37,059 nt of DNA from Aquimarina agarilytica ZC1 (GCF_000255455.1 NZ_JH621280.1:1-37059), one strand, 5' to 3'; counted from the stretch's first letter, positions 9,795 through 18,571 are shown. Notes: generated by a model from the sequence alone, not told the origin. Translations and numbers: made by a program.

Positions 9795-9802
9795 CAAAAC
9801 TA
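9795..9802 (-). promoter_or_regulatory. Possible -7 promoter box for the TonB receptor operon
   Basis: On the minus strand this reads TAGTTTTG, matching the Bacteroidota TAnnTTTG -7 box, 25 nt upstream of the receptor start codon. No good TTG -33 element is seen at the right distance, so support is partial. Confidence 0.3.
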
Positions 9803-9856
9803 TCTTTAACTTAAAGGCTATTTACATAAAAAAGGAAGAAGCTTGATTTTTCTTGA

Positions 9857-10025
9857 TAAACCCGTTCCATTGGATTAGGTTCCTTAGTGCGTTTTATAAC
9901 TAATACCCCTCTAATCAATTTGCCCCTCCTTAACCATAACACTGTTATGCCGAAATCAAGAAAACGCTTTATTTTATTGAACTTTCAATACTCGTAACAA
10001 ATTGCTAATGCATAATTCGGGTTTA
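9857..10025. repeat. MITE-like dispersed element, copy 3 (inverted)
   Basis: A 169-bp copy lying opposite in orientation to the copy at 4326-4499. Its right end GCTAATGCATAATTCGGG is intact; its left end TAAACCCGTTCCATT keeps the TAAACCCG tip but has decayed after it. Internal sequence TTAACCATAAC and GAAATCAAGAAAA matches the reverse complement of copy 2. It sits in the intergenic region between the divergent receptor operon and the acyltransferase gene, close to where promoters would lie. Confidence 0.65.
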
Positions 10026-10098
10026 ACTATCCTATTTTTAATATATATTTACCAATGATTTATAACACTAAGCCTAGCATACAACCTTTAACTAAACA

Positions 10099-11550
10099 AT
10101 GCTATTCAATTCTATTGATTTTGCACTTTTTTTACCCATAGTATTTATATGCTATTGGGCTATCCCCAATAAACAAGTAAGCTTTCAAAATGCCATACTT
10201 GTCATGGCTAGTTATCTATTTTACGGTTGGTGGGACTGGCGATTCTTATTTTTAATTGGTTTTAGCACCTTAGCCGACTACTCCATTGGTATCCTTTTAG
10301 CAAAACAACATACTGTTTTATTAAGAAAACTGTTACTTTGGACAAGTATATGCCTCAACCTTGGCTTACTTGGTTTTTTTAAATATTACCATTTTTTCCT
10401 GGAAAACTTTAGTACCGCTTTTTCCTTTTTGGGTACTAAAATTAATACTAGCACCTTAAATATCATACTCCCAGTGGGTATTAGTTTTTATACTTTTCAA
10501 ACATTGAGTTACACCATTGATGTGTACAGAAAAAAACTTGAGCCCACTAAAAATGTTATTGCTTTTTCTGCGTTTGTAAGTTTTTTTCCTCAACTAGTCG
10601 CTGGTCCTATCGAAAGGGCTACAAACCTACTTCCCCAATTCCATACCAAACGTATTTTTAACTATTCCAAAGCTATAGACGGACTGCGCCAAATACTCTG
10701 GGGAATTTTAAAAAAAGTAGTCATTGCCGATAATTGTGCCGAATTTGCGAATCAAATTTTTAACAATTCGAGTGAACTCAATGCCAGTTCATTAATCTTA
10801 GGAGCTTTCTTTTTTACGTTTCAAATTTATGGTGATTTTTCTGGCTATTCGGATATAGTCATTGGAACTTCCCGATTATTTGGATTCAACTTAATGAAAA
10901 ATTTTGCCTTCCCTTATTTTTCTCGAGATGTAGGTGAATTTTGGCGACGCTGGCACATATCTTTATCCACCTGGTTTCGGGATTATGTATACATTCCTTT
11001 AGGCGGAAGTAAAGGGAGTAAACTCCAACAAATAAGAAACACATTTATCATTTTTTTAGTAAGTGGTTTTTGGCATGGTGCCAACTGGACATTCGTTATT
11101 TGGGGAGGCTTAAACGCACTTTATTTTCTGCCCTTATTACTCACCAAAAACAATCGAAACCATATCGAAATAGTCGCCAAAAACAAGCTATTCCCTAATT
11201 TTAAAGAGTTTTTTTCCATTTTAGCTACCTTTGGACTAACTGTATTTGCATGGATTTTTTTTAGAGCAGAAACAATTTCGCATGCGTTAAAATATATATC
11301 AGGAATATGGTCTCCATCATTATTTAAAGCGCCTAATTTTAATGAAATTCCAAAGGCTTTAGTCTTATTGTTGATCATAGGAATATTTATGCTTGTAGAA
11401 TGGATCGGCCGCCAAAATGAATATGCCATTGAAAAAATTGGACTTACTTGGCGCAGACCATTAAGATGGTCTTTTTATGCCTTAATTATATTTGTTATAG
11501 GAATGTTTATGCAAACCGAAGAAACCCCTTTTATTTACTTTCAATTTTAA
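10099..11550 (+). CDS. MBOAT family O-acyltransferase (AlgI-like)
   Basis: A 483-residue multi-pass inner-membrane acyltransferase. It opens with the family start MLFNSIDFALFLPIVF and carries FYGWWDWRFL, LPVGISFYTFQTLSYTIDVYR and FFPQLVAGPIERA. The conserved FWRRWHISLSTWFRDYVYIPLGG block is at about 281-303 (His286), and the catalytic-type His326 is in SGFWHGANWTFVIWGG. About ten to twelve membrane segments are visible. Family members such as AlgI pass acetyl groups across the membrane for polysaccharide O-acetylation. The following gene starts 6 bp later and encodes an SGNH-like partner, fitting an envelope-polymer acetylation pair; the polymer is not identified here. Confidence 0.9.
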   Translation: MLFNSIDFALFLPIVFICYWAIPNKQVSFQNAILVMASYLFYGWWDWRFLFLIGFSTLADYSIGILLAKQHTVLLRKLLLWTSICLNLGLLGFFKYYHFFLENFSTAFSFLGTKINTSTLNIILPVGISFYTFQTLSYTIDVYRKKLEPTKNVIAFSAFVSFFPQLVAGPIERATNLLPQFHTKRIFNYSKAIDGLRQILWGILKKVVIADNCAEFANQIFNNSSELNASSLILGAFFFTFQIYGDFSGYSDIVIGTSRLFGFNLMKNFAFPYFSRDVGEFWRRWHISLSTWFRDYVYIPLGGSKGSKLQQIRNTFIIFLVSGFWHGANWTFVIWGGLNALYFLPLLLTKNNRNHIEIVAKNKLFPNFKEFFSILATFGLTVFAWIFFRAETISHALKYISGIWSPSLFKAPNFNEIPKALVLLLIIGIFMLVEWIGRQNEYAIEKIGLTWRRPLRWSFYALIIFVIGMFMQTEETPFIYFQF

Positions 11551-11556
11551 ACAAAA

Positions 11557-12482
11557 ATGAAAAAATTTATCTCCCTCTTTTTCATATTCATTTTGTTTGC
11601 CTTCTTCATATATGCGAGTAGTATTTTTTTATGGGGAACTTTTGCTCCTACATCCTTAAAACCAAACCTCAATTATCGAATAGGTTCAAAAGGACATCTA
11701 TTTTCTCGAATACAGGAGATTAAAAAAATTAATAGTGTCGATATCCTTTTTTTAGGATCCTCGCATGCGTATCGTGGTTTTGATCCCAGAATTTTCACTT
11801 CGCATAAATTAAAAACATTCAATTTAGGTTCTAGCTCGCAAACCCCAGTACAAACCTTGCTCCTTTTAAAAAGGTATTTAGACCATATAAAACCTAAATC
11901 TATTGTTTACGAAGTTTACCCCGAAACCTTTATGATTGATGGCATAGAATCTTCGTTGGATATTATTGCTAATGATAAAAATGATGCGCTTTCATTTAAA
12001 ATGGCTTATCAACTCAACCATATTAAAACATATAACACCCTCATTTATGGTTTAATTAAAAACTTATTATCCGCTAACGATTCCTTTAATGAACCTGTGC
12101 AAAAAAAAGGAGATACCTATGTTAAAGGAGGTTTTGTTGAAGCCGAAATGAAGTACTATACACCCACATCATTTCCTCCTAAAAAAATAGTAATTGATAA
12201 AAAACACCTTCCTTTTTTTAAAGAAATAATACACGAAATAAAAAAGCGTAACATTACACTTACACTCGTTTTTGCACCTGTTTCAGCTAGTTTTTATACG
12301 AGTTACACCAATACAAATGACTTTGATCACACCATGAGCTCCTATGCTCCTATGCTCCTTATTATAACTTTAACAAAACCCTAAAGCTAGAGGACAGCTT
12401 ACATTTTTCTGACTACCATCATTTAAACCAAACAGGGGTTCAACTTTTTAATGAAGCCTTAATTCAATTACTCAACAAATAG
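11557..12482 (+). pseudogene. SGNH-like acyltransferase partner, frameshifted by an 8-bp tandem duplication
   Basis: The unbroken frame runs 11557-12384 (275 aa): an N-terminal membrane anchor at residues 5-28, then the SGNH-type block DILFLGSSHAYRGFDP (nucleophile Ser in GSSHA). Near its end the DNA reads CTCCTATG twice (12339-12354) plus a partial third unit. Removing one 8-bp unit gives an unbroken 305-residue protein ending at 12482, whose last part restores SDYHHLNQTGVQLFNEALI, the D-x-x-H catalytic block of SGNH enzymes. So the current frame lacks the catalytic Asp and His and ends in a non-homologous tail LLIITLTKP. It is encoded 6 bp after the MBOAT gene and probably modified the same polymer. 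Confidence 0.85.
12339..12354 (+). repeat. Tandem 8-bp duplication causing a frameshift
   Basis: Two perfect copies of CTCCTATG, followed by CTCCT at 12355-12359. One copy keeps the SGNH gene in frame; two shift it by +8. Slipped-strand replication could expand or contract it. Confidence 0.85.
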
Positions 12483-12583
12483 CAACTTTTAATATTACAA
12501 TTAGTTCCCCTTTTATTATTTCTTTAAGAAACTCAAAAAATTAATGCTGTAAGTTTATAACAGAAATATAAAAGCACAACATT

Positions 12584-13126
12584 ATGGGAAAGCAATTAGA
12601 TCAAATTACTCCAGAATTAAAAAGTTTTATTGAAAAGCAACCTCTCTTTTTTGTGGGTACAGCAGCAAGTGATGGCCGTGTAAATGTATCACCAAAAGGT
12701 ACCGATTCTTTTAGGGTGATTGATCAAAATAAAATTGTGTGGTTAAATTTAACAGGTAGCGGAAATGAAACTGCCGCTCACCTTATCAAAAATAATCGCA
12801 TGACCATTATGTTTTGTGCCTTTGAAGGGAAACCTATAATTTTAAGACTTTATGGAAAAGCCAAAATTTACCATAAAAGGGATATTGAATTTACCAACTA
12901 TTCCCATTTATTCCCCGATAATACAGGCGCTAGACAAATTATTGAAATGGATGTGGATTTAGTACAAACATCATGCGGCTTTGCTGTTCCATTTATGGAT
13001 TACAAAGAAGAGCGCACCACCTTAAATGATTGGTCAACAAAACAAGGTACTGCTAAAATTGAAGAATACTGGAAAAACCGAAACACGCTTAGTATTGATG
13101 GTTTTGACACAAAAATACTGGGATAA
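12584..13126 (+). CDS. Pyridoxamine 5'-phosphate oxidase-like split-barrel protein
   Basis: A 180-residue cytoplasmic protein of the flavin-binding split-barrel superfamily. Strands PLFFVGTAASDGRVNVSPKGTDSFRV and KIVWLNLTGSGNETAAHLIKNNRMTIMFCAF follow the usual order of the family, and the NVSPKG segment fits a flavin phosphate-binding region. Family members bind FMN, FAD or F420 and act as oxidoreductases, but the substrate of this one is not evident. Length is usual for the subfamily. It stands alone, 101 bp after the broken SGNH gene and 112 bp before the ArsR gene. Confidence 0.8.
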   Translation: MGKQLDQITPELKSFIEKQPLFFVGTAASDGRVNVSPKGTDSFRVIDQNKIVWLNLTGSGNETAAHLIKNNRMTIMFCAFEGKPIILRLYGKAKIYHKRDIEFTNYSHLFPDNTGARQIIEMDVDLVQTSCGFAVPFMDYKEERTTLNDWSTKQGTAKIEEYWKNRNTLSIDGFDTKILG

Positions 13127-13215
13127 TACCATATTATTTCAGAATCGATTAACTTCTTAAAAAAAACACAAAAGACTTAAAAAAATTGCGTAACCGTTTA
13201 ATTACACATAAATTA

Positions 13216-13231
13216 GTAACCAATTAGTTAT
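13216..13231. promoter_or_regulatory. Putative ArsR-type operator
   Basis: GTAACCAATTAGTTAT is an imperfect dyad (TAAC...GTTA, 12 of 16 positions symmetric) ending 7 nt before the ArsR start codon. Dyads resembling AACCAATTGGTT are plausible binding sites for ArsR regulators linked to AHSA1 genes. Autoregulation is inferred. Confidence 0.35.
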
Positions 13232-13238
13232 ATATTAT

Positions 13239-13562
13239 ATGCGTAGAGATGTTTTTCAAGCCATTTCGGATCCAGTTAGAAGGAAAATTATAGAGTTAGT
13301 ATCAAATGAAGTATTAACGGTTAACGAAGTGGCCGATAAGTTTGAAATCAGCAGGCCTGCAATTTCAAAACATATAAAAATTTTAAATGAATGCGGAATC
13401 ATCCAAATTCATAAAAAAGGAAGGGAGCGATATTGTCAAATTGAACCTAAAAATCTACTTCCTGCTTTTTTATGGTTAGAACAGTATCAAAAATTATGGG
13501 AAGAAAAGCTTGACTCCTTTGAACATTATTTAATGAAATTAAAAAACTCAAAAAATGGATAA
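13239..13562 (+). CDS. ArsR-family winged-helix repressor
   Basis: A 107-residue regulator. It opens MRRDVFQAISDPVRRKIIELV, followed by a helix-turn-helix LTVNEVADKFEISRPAISKHIKILNECGII and a wing HKKGRERYCQIEPKNL. It has no cysteine pair of the metal-sensing kind, and belongs to the subgroup encoded with SRPBCC/AHSA1 proteins. Its 3' end overlaps the AHSA1 gene by 8 bp, so the two are translated together. A dyad just before the start suggests it represses its own operon. Confidence 0.88.
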   Translation: MRRDVFQAISDPVRRKIIELVSNEVLTVNEVADKFEISRPAISKHIKILNECGIIQIHKKGRERYCQIEPKNLLPAFLWLEQYQKLWEEKLDSFEHYLMKLKNSKNG

Positions 13563-14010
13563 ATCGAATAGAACTGTTAGTATTAAACGCACTTTTGATA
13601 CCTCAATTGAATTAGTTTGGGAAGCTTGGACACAGCCAGAGCACATTGCCCAATGGTGGAGCCCTAAGGGTATGGAAACAAAAGTAATTGAACACCACTT
13701 TAAAATTGGCGGAAAATGGAAATACGTAATGCCAATGCCCGATGGAAATGAATTTATAGCAGAAGGTACCTATACTGATATAGTACCGCTTGAAAAAATT
13801 AGTTCATCAGCTGACTTTAGACCCATGACCGAAGGAGTTGAAATCGAAGCCCTATTCAAAAAAAATGGTTCACAAACTGATTTTACTTTTAATGTCATTC
13901 ACCCCACGGAAGCCTATCGTATTGCACAAGAAAAAATGGGAATTCTTAATGGATGGGGGTCAGTTTTTACAAGGCTTGACACCTATTTAAACACAAGTTT
14001 AACAACATAA
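13555..14010 (+). CDS. SRPBCC/AHSA1 domain protein
   Basis: A 151-residue protein of the START-like helix-grip fold. It shows the family opening VSIKRTFDTSIELVWEAWTQPEHIAQWWSPKGMETKVIEHHFKIGGKWKYVMPMPDG and a C-terminal helix GWGSVFTRLDTYL. Such proteins bind hydrophobic ligands in a central cavity; the Aha1-type co-chaperone role is not implied for bacterial members. It overlaps the ArsR gene by 8 bp, and the pair probably responds to an unknown small molecule. Confidence 0.88.
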   Translation: MDKSNRTVSIKRTFDTSIELVWEAWTQPEHIAQWWSPKGMETKVIEHHFKIGGKWKYVMPMPDGNEFIAEGTYTDIVPLEKISSSADFRPMTEGVEIEALFKKNGSQTDFTFNVIHPTEAYRIAQEKMGILNGWGSVFTRLDTYLNTSLTT

Positions 14011-14121
14011 AACAATACCTTAACGTTATTCATTAACTATACATTTGCTTAGAATAGTTTTATAAAATCGTTTTAAACTACCTTTATATTTTAAACTAAT
14101 AGGAATTACATATTAAATACC

Positions 14122-14646
14122 ATGAAAAAATTCATCTCTCTATTTTTTGTTTTAACACTATTTGCTTCATGCAAAAAAACTGAGAAAAAAATAAACGAAA
14201 CCTCTGTTACGACCGAACAAACAAATAGCAATAATGAGCCCCCTCAATTAGAGGCTATCCCAGTAGAAAAAAGTGATTCGAATCAAGAGGCGGAAGCCCC
14301 TCCCATTGTAGATCATTTTATTTGTTATAAAAACAATGAAAATCCTAAAATGATCATTTGGTTTAGTTTTACGGAAAAACAAAGAGCTATTGAAGTAAAA
14401 TATAAAGGTCAAAAAACGAGTATTCCAATTACTTTTGAAAAACAAGAGACTACCGAAGGAGGAGCTCATCCAACAACCACTACTTTTTACAAAGAAATTT
14501 ATGAAGGCAATGTGAACGGCACCTATAAATTAACACATTCTGGTATTTGGGATTATGTAGAATACACGCGTGGTAAAGATGGAAAAAAATTCAATTTTAC
14601 TATTGATCACAATGCCAATCCATATGGAAAAGAGCCTTGTTTTTAA
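14122..14646 (+). CDS. Small lipoprotein of unknown function
   Basis: A 174-residue lipoprotein with signal MKKFISLFFVLTLFASC (lipobox FASC, Cys17) followed by Lys-Lys, which favours an inner-leaflet or periplasm-facing location rather than surface export. Residues 20-65 are a low-complexity Glu/Thr/Asn/Ser linker. The remainder is a compact beta-rich domain with one Cys pair candidate (FICYKNN and the C-terminal PCF). I do not recognise the family. It has its own upstream gap of 111 bp and is followed by an inverted repeat. Confidence 0.7.
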   Translation: MKKFISLFFVLTLFASCKKTEKKINETSVTTEQTNSNNEPPQLEAIPVEKSDSNQEAEAPPIVDHFICYKNNENPKMIIWFSFTEKQRAIEVKYKGQKTSIPITFEKQETTEGGAHPTTTTFYKEIYEGNVNGTYKLTHSGIWDYVEYTRGKDGKKFNFTIDHNANPYGKEPCF

Positions 14647-14666
14647 AAATTATTGAAACTAAATCC

Positions 14667-14732
14667 AATCCAGAGTATGCAAAAAATTTGGTTATGAGTA
14701 CGGAATAAATTTTCTGTTCCATACTCTGGATT
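14667..14732. repeat. 66-bp inverted-repeat structure
   Basis: AATCCAGAGTATG at 14667-14679 pairs perfectly with CATACTCTGGATT at 14720-14732 around a 40-nt loop. There is no long T run right after it, so a classic terminator is doubtful. It lies between the lipoprotein gene and hemH and could act in the 3' end of one transcript or the leader of the other. Confidence 0.5.
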
Positions 14733-14835
14733 CAATAGCCTTTGTCTATATTTTTATCAATTAATCCTATTTGTTTATGTGATTTTCTTAATATCTGTTT
14801 ACTTGTAAAAGCCTATTTTTACAAAAAAATAGTAT

Positions 14836-15855
14836 ATGGCAAAAGGAGTATTACTAGTAAATTTAGGATCCCCAGATAGTACTGATCCAAAAGATGTTAA
14901 AAAATACTTAGGCGAATTTTTAATGGATGAGCGTGTCATCGATCTTCCAAAACTAGCACGAACATTGCTTGTTAAAGGAATCATTTTAAATACACGTCCA
15001 AAAAAATCCGCTGCAGCTTATCAAAAAATTTGGTGGGACGAGGGTTCTCCACTTATTGTATTATCCGAACGCTTAACCGCTAAAATTGATGATATGACTA
15101 GTGTTCCTGTATCACTTGCCATGCGATACGGTTCAATGAGTATGGAAAAAGGCTTACGGGAGTTGCATGATCAAGGTGTTGATGATGTATTTATTATTCC
15201 CTTATACCCACAATTTGCCATGGCCACTACCGAGACTATTTTGGTATTAGCCAATGAGCTTACACAAAAGCACTTTCCTAAAATGCAGCTCACCTCATTA
15301 CCTGCATTTTATAAACATCCCGATTATGTAAACGTACTTTCAAAAAGTATTGGTGAAAAACTAGACGGATTGGATTATGAACACCTTTTATTTAGTTATC
15401 ATGGAGTTCCCGAGAGACATATCCGTAAAAGTGATATTACAAAATCACATTGTAAAATAGATGGTAGTTGTTGTAAAACTGCTTCGGAAGCACATACATA
15501 CTGTTACCGTCATCAATGCTATGAAACCACTCGCTTAGTTGCCGAAACATTACAACTTAAAGAAGGTACCTATAGCACCAGTTTTCAATCACGTTTAGGT
15601 TTTGATCCTTGGTTGCAACCTTACACCGATCGTACTATTGAGCGCATGGGTAAAGAGGGCACCAAAAAAATGGCTATTGTAACTCCTGCATTTGTTTCCG
15701 ATTGCTTAGAGACCTTAGAAGAAATTGCCATGGAAGGTGAAGAAATTTTTCATGAAGTAGGTGGTAAAGAATTTACCACTATCCCTTGCTTAAATGATCG
15801 TGATGACTGGGCTAAAGTACTCTCTCGTTGGATTGACGAATGGGCTCATGCCTAA
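14836..15855 (+). CDS. hemH: Ferrochelatase
   Basis: A 339-residue enzyme inserting ferrous iron into a porphyrin, the last step of protoporphyrin-dependent haem synthesis. It starts MAKGVLLVNLGSPDS, the usual family opening. The catalytic His189 is in LLFSYHGVPERH and the conserved acidic block is DCLETLEE (Glu292). A Cys/His-rich segment at about 206-228 (CKIDGSCC...YCYRHQC) is seen in Bacteroidota ferrochelatases and may be structural or bind a cofactor. The MATE gene follows after 25 bp and hemJ comes next, making a haem-linked operon. Confidence 0.95.
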   Translation: MAKGVLLVNLGSPDSTDPKDVKKYLGEFLMDERVIDLPKLARTLLVKGIILNTRPKKSAAAYQKIWWDEGSPLIVLSERLTAKIDDMTSVPVSLAMRYGSMSMEKGLRELHDQGVDDVFIIPLYPQFAMATTETILVLANELTQKHFPKMQLTSLPAFYKHPDYVNVLSKSIGEKLDGLDYEHLLFSYHGVPERHIRKSDITKSHCKIDGSCCKTASEAHTYCYRHQCYETTRLVAETLQLKEGTYSTSFQSRLGFDPWLQPYTDRTIERMGKEGTKKMAIVTPAFVSDCLETLEEIAMEGEEIFHEVGGKEFTTIPCLNDRDDWAKVLSRWIDEWAHA

Positions 15856-15880
15856 CATTTAATCTTATGTAAAAAAACAT

Positions 15881-17278
15881 ATGGCAAAAACCACCTCTAC
15901 AGCCTTAGGTTCCGAACCTATTGGTAGCCTACTCCTAAAGCAAGCTATACCTGCGGCAATTGGTATACTTGTCATGTCGCTAAACATTTTGGTAGACTCT
16001 ATTTTTGTAGGCAAATGGGTGGGACCAATAGCTATTGCCGCGATTAATGTGGTACTGCCTGTTTCTTTTTTTATTGCTGCTATTGGAATGGCTATAGGTA
16101 TTGGCGGGTCTTCGGTATTGTCCCGCGCTTTGGGTGCCAAAAATTATGAAAAAGCCATTCGTGTTTTTGGTAATCAAACAGCACTTACCTTAGTAATCAC
16201 CTTAACATTAATTAGTGTAGGCCTAATTTTCACAGACTCACTAGTACATACATTTGGCGGAAAAGGAGCCATTTTTGACTTGGCTAAGGATTATTACCGA
16301 ATTGTATTGTACGGTGTTCCTATTTTGGCTTTAGCCATGATGGGGAATACGGTTATTAGAGCCGAAGGAAAACCAAAACATGCTATGATTGCCATGATTA
16401 TTCCATCGGTGGCCAATCTATTTTTGGATTATTTATTTATAAATGTATTTGGTTGGGGAATGATCGGTGCTGGATGGGCTACTACAGCATCTTACATTTG
16501 TTGTTTTTCTTATATTTTTTATTTTTTCTTCGCGATAAGCGAACTCCGATTACAAATCAAACATTTAAAATTTAATATACCCATACTTAAAGAAATTGCC
16601 GCTCTGGGTTCAACCACACTAGCCCGACAAGGGGTAATTAGTATTGTGTACCTAATTCTAAACAATATTATGGTTGATATTGAGGGGGAATGGGCCGTCG
16701 CTTGTTATGCAATAGTGAGTCGGTTACTCATGTTTGCTCTTTTTCCAATTATTGGCATTACTCAAGGCTTTTTACCTATTGCCAGTTACAACTACGGAGC
16801 TCAAGAATTTGGTCGTGTCAAACAGGTTATTTACACCGCAATTATCTATGCTACCGGCTTAGGAATTTTTATTTTGGGCTTGCTGTTTTTATTCCCCGAA
16901 CCTATTGCCCAACTGTTTTTGAGTAATAGCGATCATATTTCGGCCGCACAAAAAACAATAAATAACCTCGTGCTTAATGAGGCTCCTCGAGCCATTCGTT
17001 TTGTTTTTGCTGCCTCTCCAATTATTGCTATTCAACTTATTGGTTCTGCCTATTTTCAAGCCGTTGGAAAAGCCATACCTGCATTATTATTATCCTTATC
17101 TAAACAAGGTTTTTTCTTAATTCCGTTATTATTAATTTTACCTAAACATTATGGTATTTTAGGTGTTTGGATCTCTTTTCCAATTTCCGACACCTTATCA
17201 ACTATAGCCACTGGATTCTTTTTAAATAAGGAAATCAAAACAAAATTAAATACTAAACCCTCAATAATTAGTTCCTAA
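15881..17278 (+). CDS. MATE-family efflux transporter
   Basis: A 465-residue inner-membrane cation-antiport exporter with about twelve membrane segments. MATE features include SLLLKQAIPAAIGILVMSLNILVDSIFVGKWVGPIAIAAINVVLP in the first helices, GIGGSSVLSRALGAKN in the first loop, and the repeat half opening LARQGVISIVYLILNNIM. It is placed between hemH and hemJ (gaps of 25 and 4 bp). This tight spacing means it is co-transcribed with haem genes, so export of a tetrapyrrole or of a compound toxic during haem synthesis is conceivable; that is inference. Confidence 0.9.
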   Translation: MAKTTSTALGSEPIGSLLLKQAIPAAIGILVMSLNILVDSIFVGKWVGPIAIAAINVVLPVSFFIAAIGMAIGIGGSSVLSRALGAKNYEKAIRVFGNQTALTLVITLTLISVGLIFTDSLVHTFGGKGAIFDLAKDYYRIVLYGVPILALAMMGNTVIRAEGKPKHAMIAMIIPSVANLFLDYLFINVFGWGMIGAGWATTASYICCFSYIFYFFFAISELRLQIKHLKFNIPILKEIAALGSTTLARQGVISIVYLILNNIMVDIEGEWAVACYAIVSRLLMFALFPIIGITQGFLPIASYNYGAQEFGRVKQVIYTAIIYATGLGIFILGLLFLFPEPIAQLFLSNSDHISAAQKTINNLVLNEAPRAIRFVFAASPIIAIQLIGSAYFQAVGKAIPALLLSLSKQGFFLIPLLLILPKHYGILGVWISFPISDTLSTIATGFFLNKEIKTKLNTKPSIISS

Positions 17279-17282
17279 ATTT

Positions 17283-17831
17283 ATGGAAGCCTATCAATTA
17301 TATCCTTACATAAAATCACTACACCTCATTTTTGTAATCACATGGTTTGCGGGACTATTTTACATTCCTCGACTATTTATTTATCAAATTGAAGCTACTC
17401 AAAAAACGGAAATTGAAAAAAATATATTACTACCTCAATTACAGTTAATGACTAAACGCCTGTGGTTTATTATCACCTGGCCTTCTGCCATTTTAGCTAC
17501 CTTGTTTGCATTATGGCTCTTGCATTTAGCTCCCGATTGGTTACAGGAAAGTTGGATGCATGTAAAGCTAGGCTTTGTAGTTTTGCTCTTTGCCTACCAT
17601 TTCAAATGCCATACTATTTACAAACAATTACTAAAAGGCACCTGTAAATGGACCTCGGGTCAAATGCGTTTATGGAATGAAGTCTCAACAATCATTCTAT
17701 TTTCGGTCGTATTTTTGGTTATTCTAAAAAATGCCTTCAACTGGATTTATGGCGTTGTCGGTATTGTTTCATTAGCCATATTACTCATGCTAGGAATTCG
17801 TTTATACAAACGCTTACGCGAGAAGAATTAA
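17283..17831 (+). CDS. hemJ: Protoporphyrinogen IX oxidase, HemJ type
   Basis: A 182-residue inner-membrane protein with four to five helices. It has the HemJ opening YPYIKSLHLIFVITWFAGLFYIPRLF, with His14 as the conserved haem-ligand candidate, and WMHVKLGFVVLLFAYHFKCH with the conserved His/Lys pair in a later helix. HemJ oxidises protoporphyrinogen IX to protoporphyrin IX, the substrate for HemH. It begins 4 bp after the MATE gene, consistent with one hemH-MATE-hemJ transcript. The weaker alternative is a general CopD-like membrane protein. Confidence 0.85.
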   Translation: MEAYQLYPYIKSLHLIFVITWFAGLFYIPRLFIYQIEATQKTEIEKNILLPQLQLMTKRLWFIITWPSAILATLFALWLLHLAPDWLQESWMHVKLGFVVLLFAYHFKCHTIYKQLLKGTCKWTSGQMRLWNEVSTIILFSVVFLVILKNAFNWIYGVVGIVSLAILLMLGIRLYKRLREKN

Positions 17832-17895
17832 TCCTATTTGGTATTCAAAATAAATTATCCAAATATATCCTCAAACAAAACAAGCTTTAATAAGG

Positions 17896-18384
17896 CTAAA
17901 ACAACTTCCCTTTTTTAGCAAATGAAAAACCAGTACGTTTGTACACTACTTGCTTTCCGTTTGCACAAAAAGTATAACTGCCTTGGTTTTTTTGTTCTCT
18001 TAATTTTAATAATAATACATCTTCAACAGCGCAATTATTGTCTTTTGCTACTTTCTTTTTAATATGCTTAATGGTCGCTCTTCCTTTTTTTAAATGTGCT
18101 TGCACTACACGATCCCCTTTAGGCTCTTTAAAATCCGGTAAGGTATTACACTTTGTCGTGTTTACAGAAGCATTTTTGGTTCCCGACCCCATAGCTATCT
18201 GTGCAGCCACTGCTTCTTTATCATTCACATTAACTTCGGCTGGAACCGCTAAATCTATATATTCCCATGTGAAATCCGCTTTTAAAAGCACCCGTCTGCC
18301 ATCATCAGTTTTAACAATATAATTATCCTGGCTGTACCCCAAAAAAGATAAGAATAAGACAACAACAAAAAGACATTTTCTCAT
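17896..18384 (-). CDS. DUF3157-like secreted protein
   Basis: A protein of 162 residues if started at the Met that begins MRKCLFVVVLFLSFLGYSQ, a normal signal peptide; an upstream in-frame Met at 18441 would put 19 extra residues before it and is less likely. The mature part has KTDDGRRVLLKADFTWEYI, a pattern I associate with DUF3157 proteins of Flavobacteriaceae, then a Lys-rich C-terminal half with CNTLPDF and CANGKQVVYKRTGF. It is convergent with hemJ and divergent from hemB. Function is unknown. Confidence 0.65.
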   Translation of the reverse strand: MRKCLFVVVLFLSFLGYSQDNYIVKTDDGRRVLLKADFTWEYIDLAVPAEVNVNDKEAVAAQIAMGSGTKNASVNTTKCNTLPDFKEPKGDRVVQAHLKKGRATIKHIKKKVAKDNNCAVEDVLLLKLREQKNQGSYTFCANGKQVVYKRTGFSFAKKGKLF

Positions 18385-18563
18385 AACAATGTAAGTTTTA
18401 AGCTCCAAAAATAGGTATAAAAGTTCAGTTACAAAGCGCATTTCTAATTATCCATTGCATATTTAAAAACTAACATAATTTCTAATCACCACTTAGTCAA
18501 AAGCTACTCTTAAAAAATAAACATCAATTGACACAACAGTAGATTTAAAATTCACGAAATCCC

Positions 18564-18571
18564 TACCTTTG
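18564..18571 (+). promoter_or_regulatory. hemB: Possible -7 box of the hemB promoter
   Basis: TACCTTTG matches the Bacteroidota -7 consensus TAnnTTTG and ends 18 nt before the ATG at 18590. Transcription starting a few bases after it would exclude the in-frame ATG at 18569, supporting the shorter hemB start. No clear -33 TTG is present. Confidence 0.4.
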
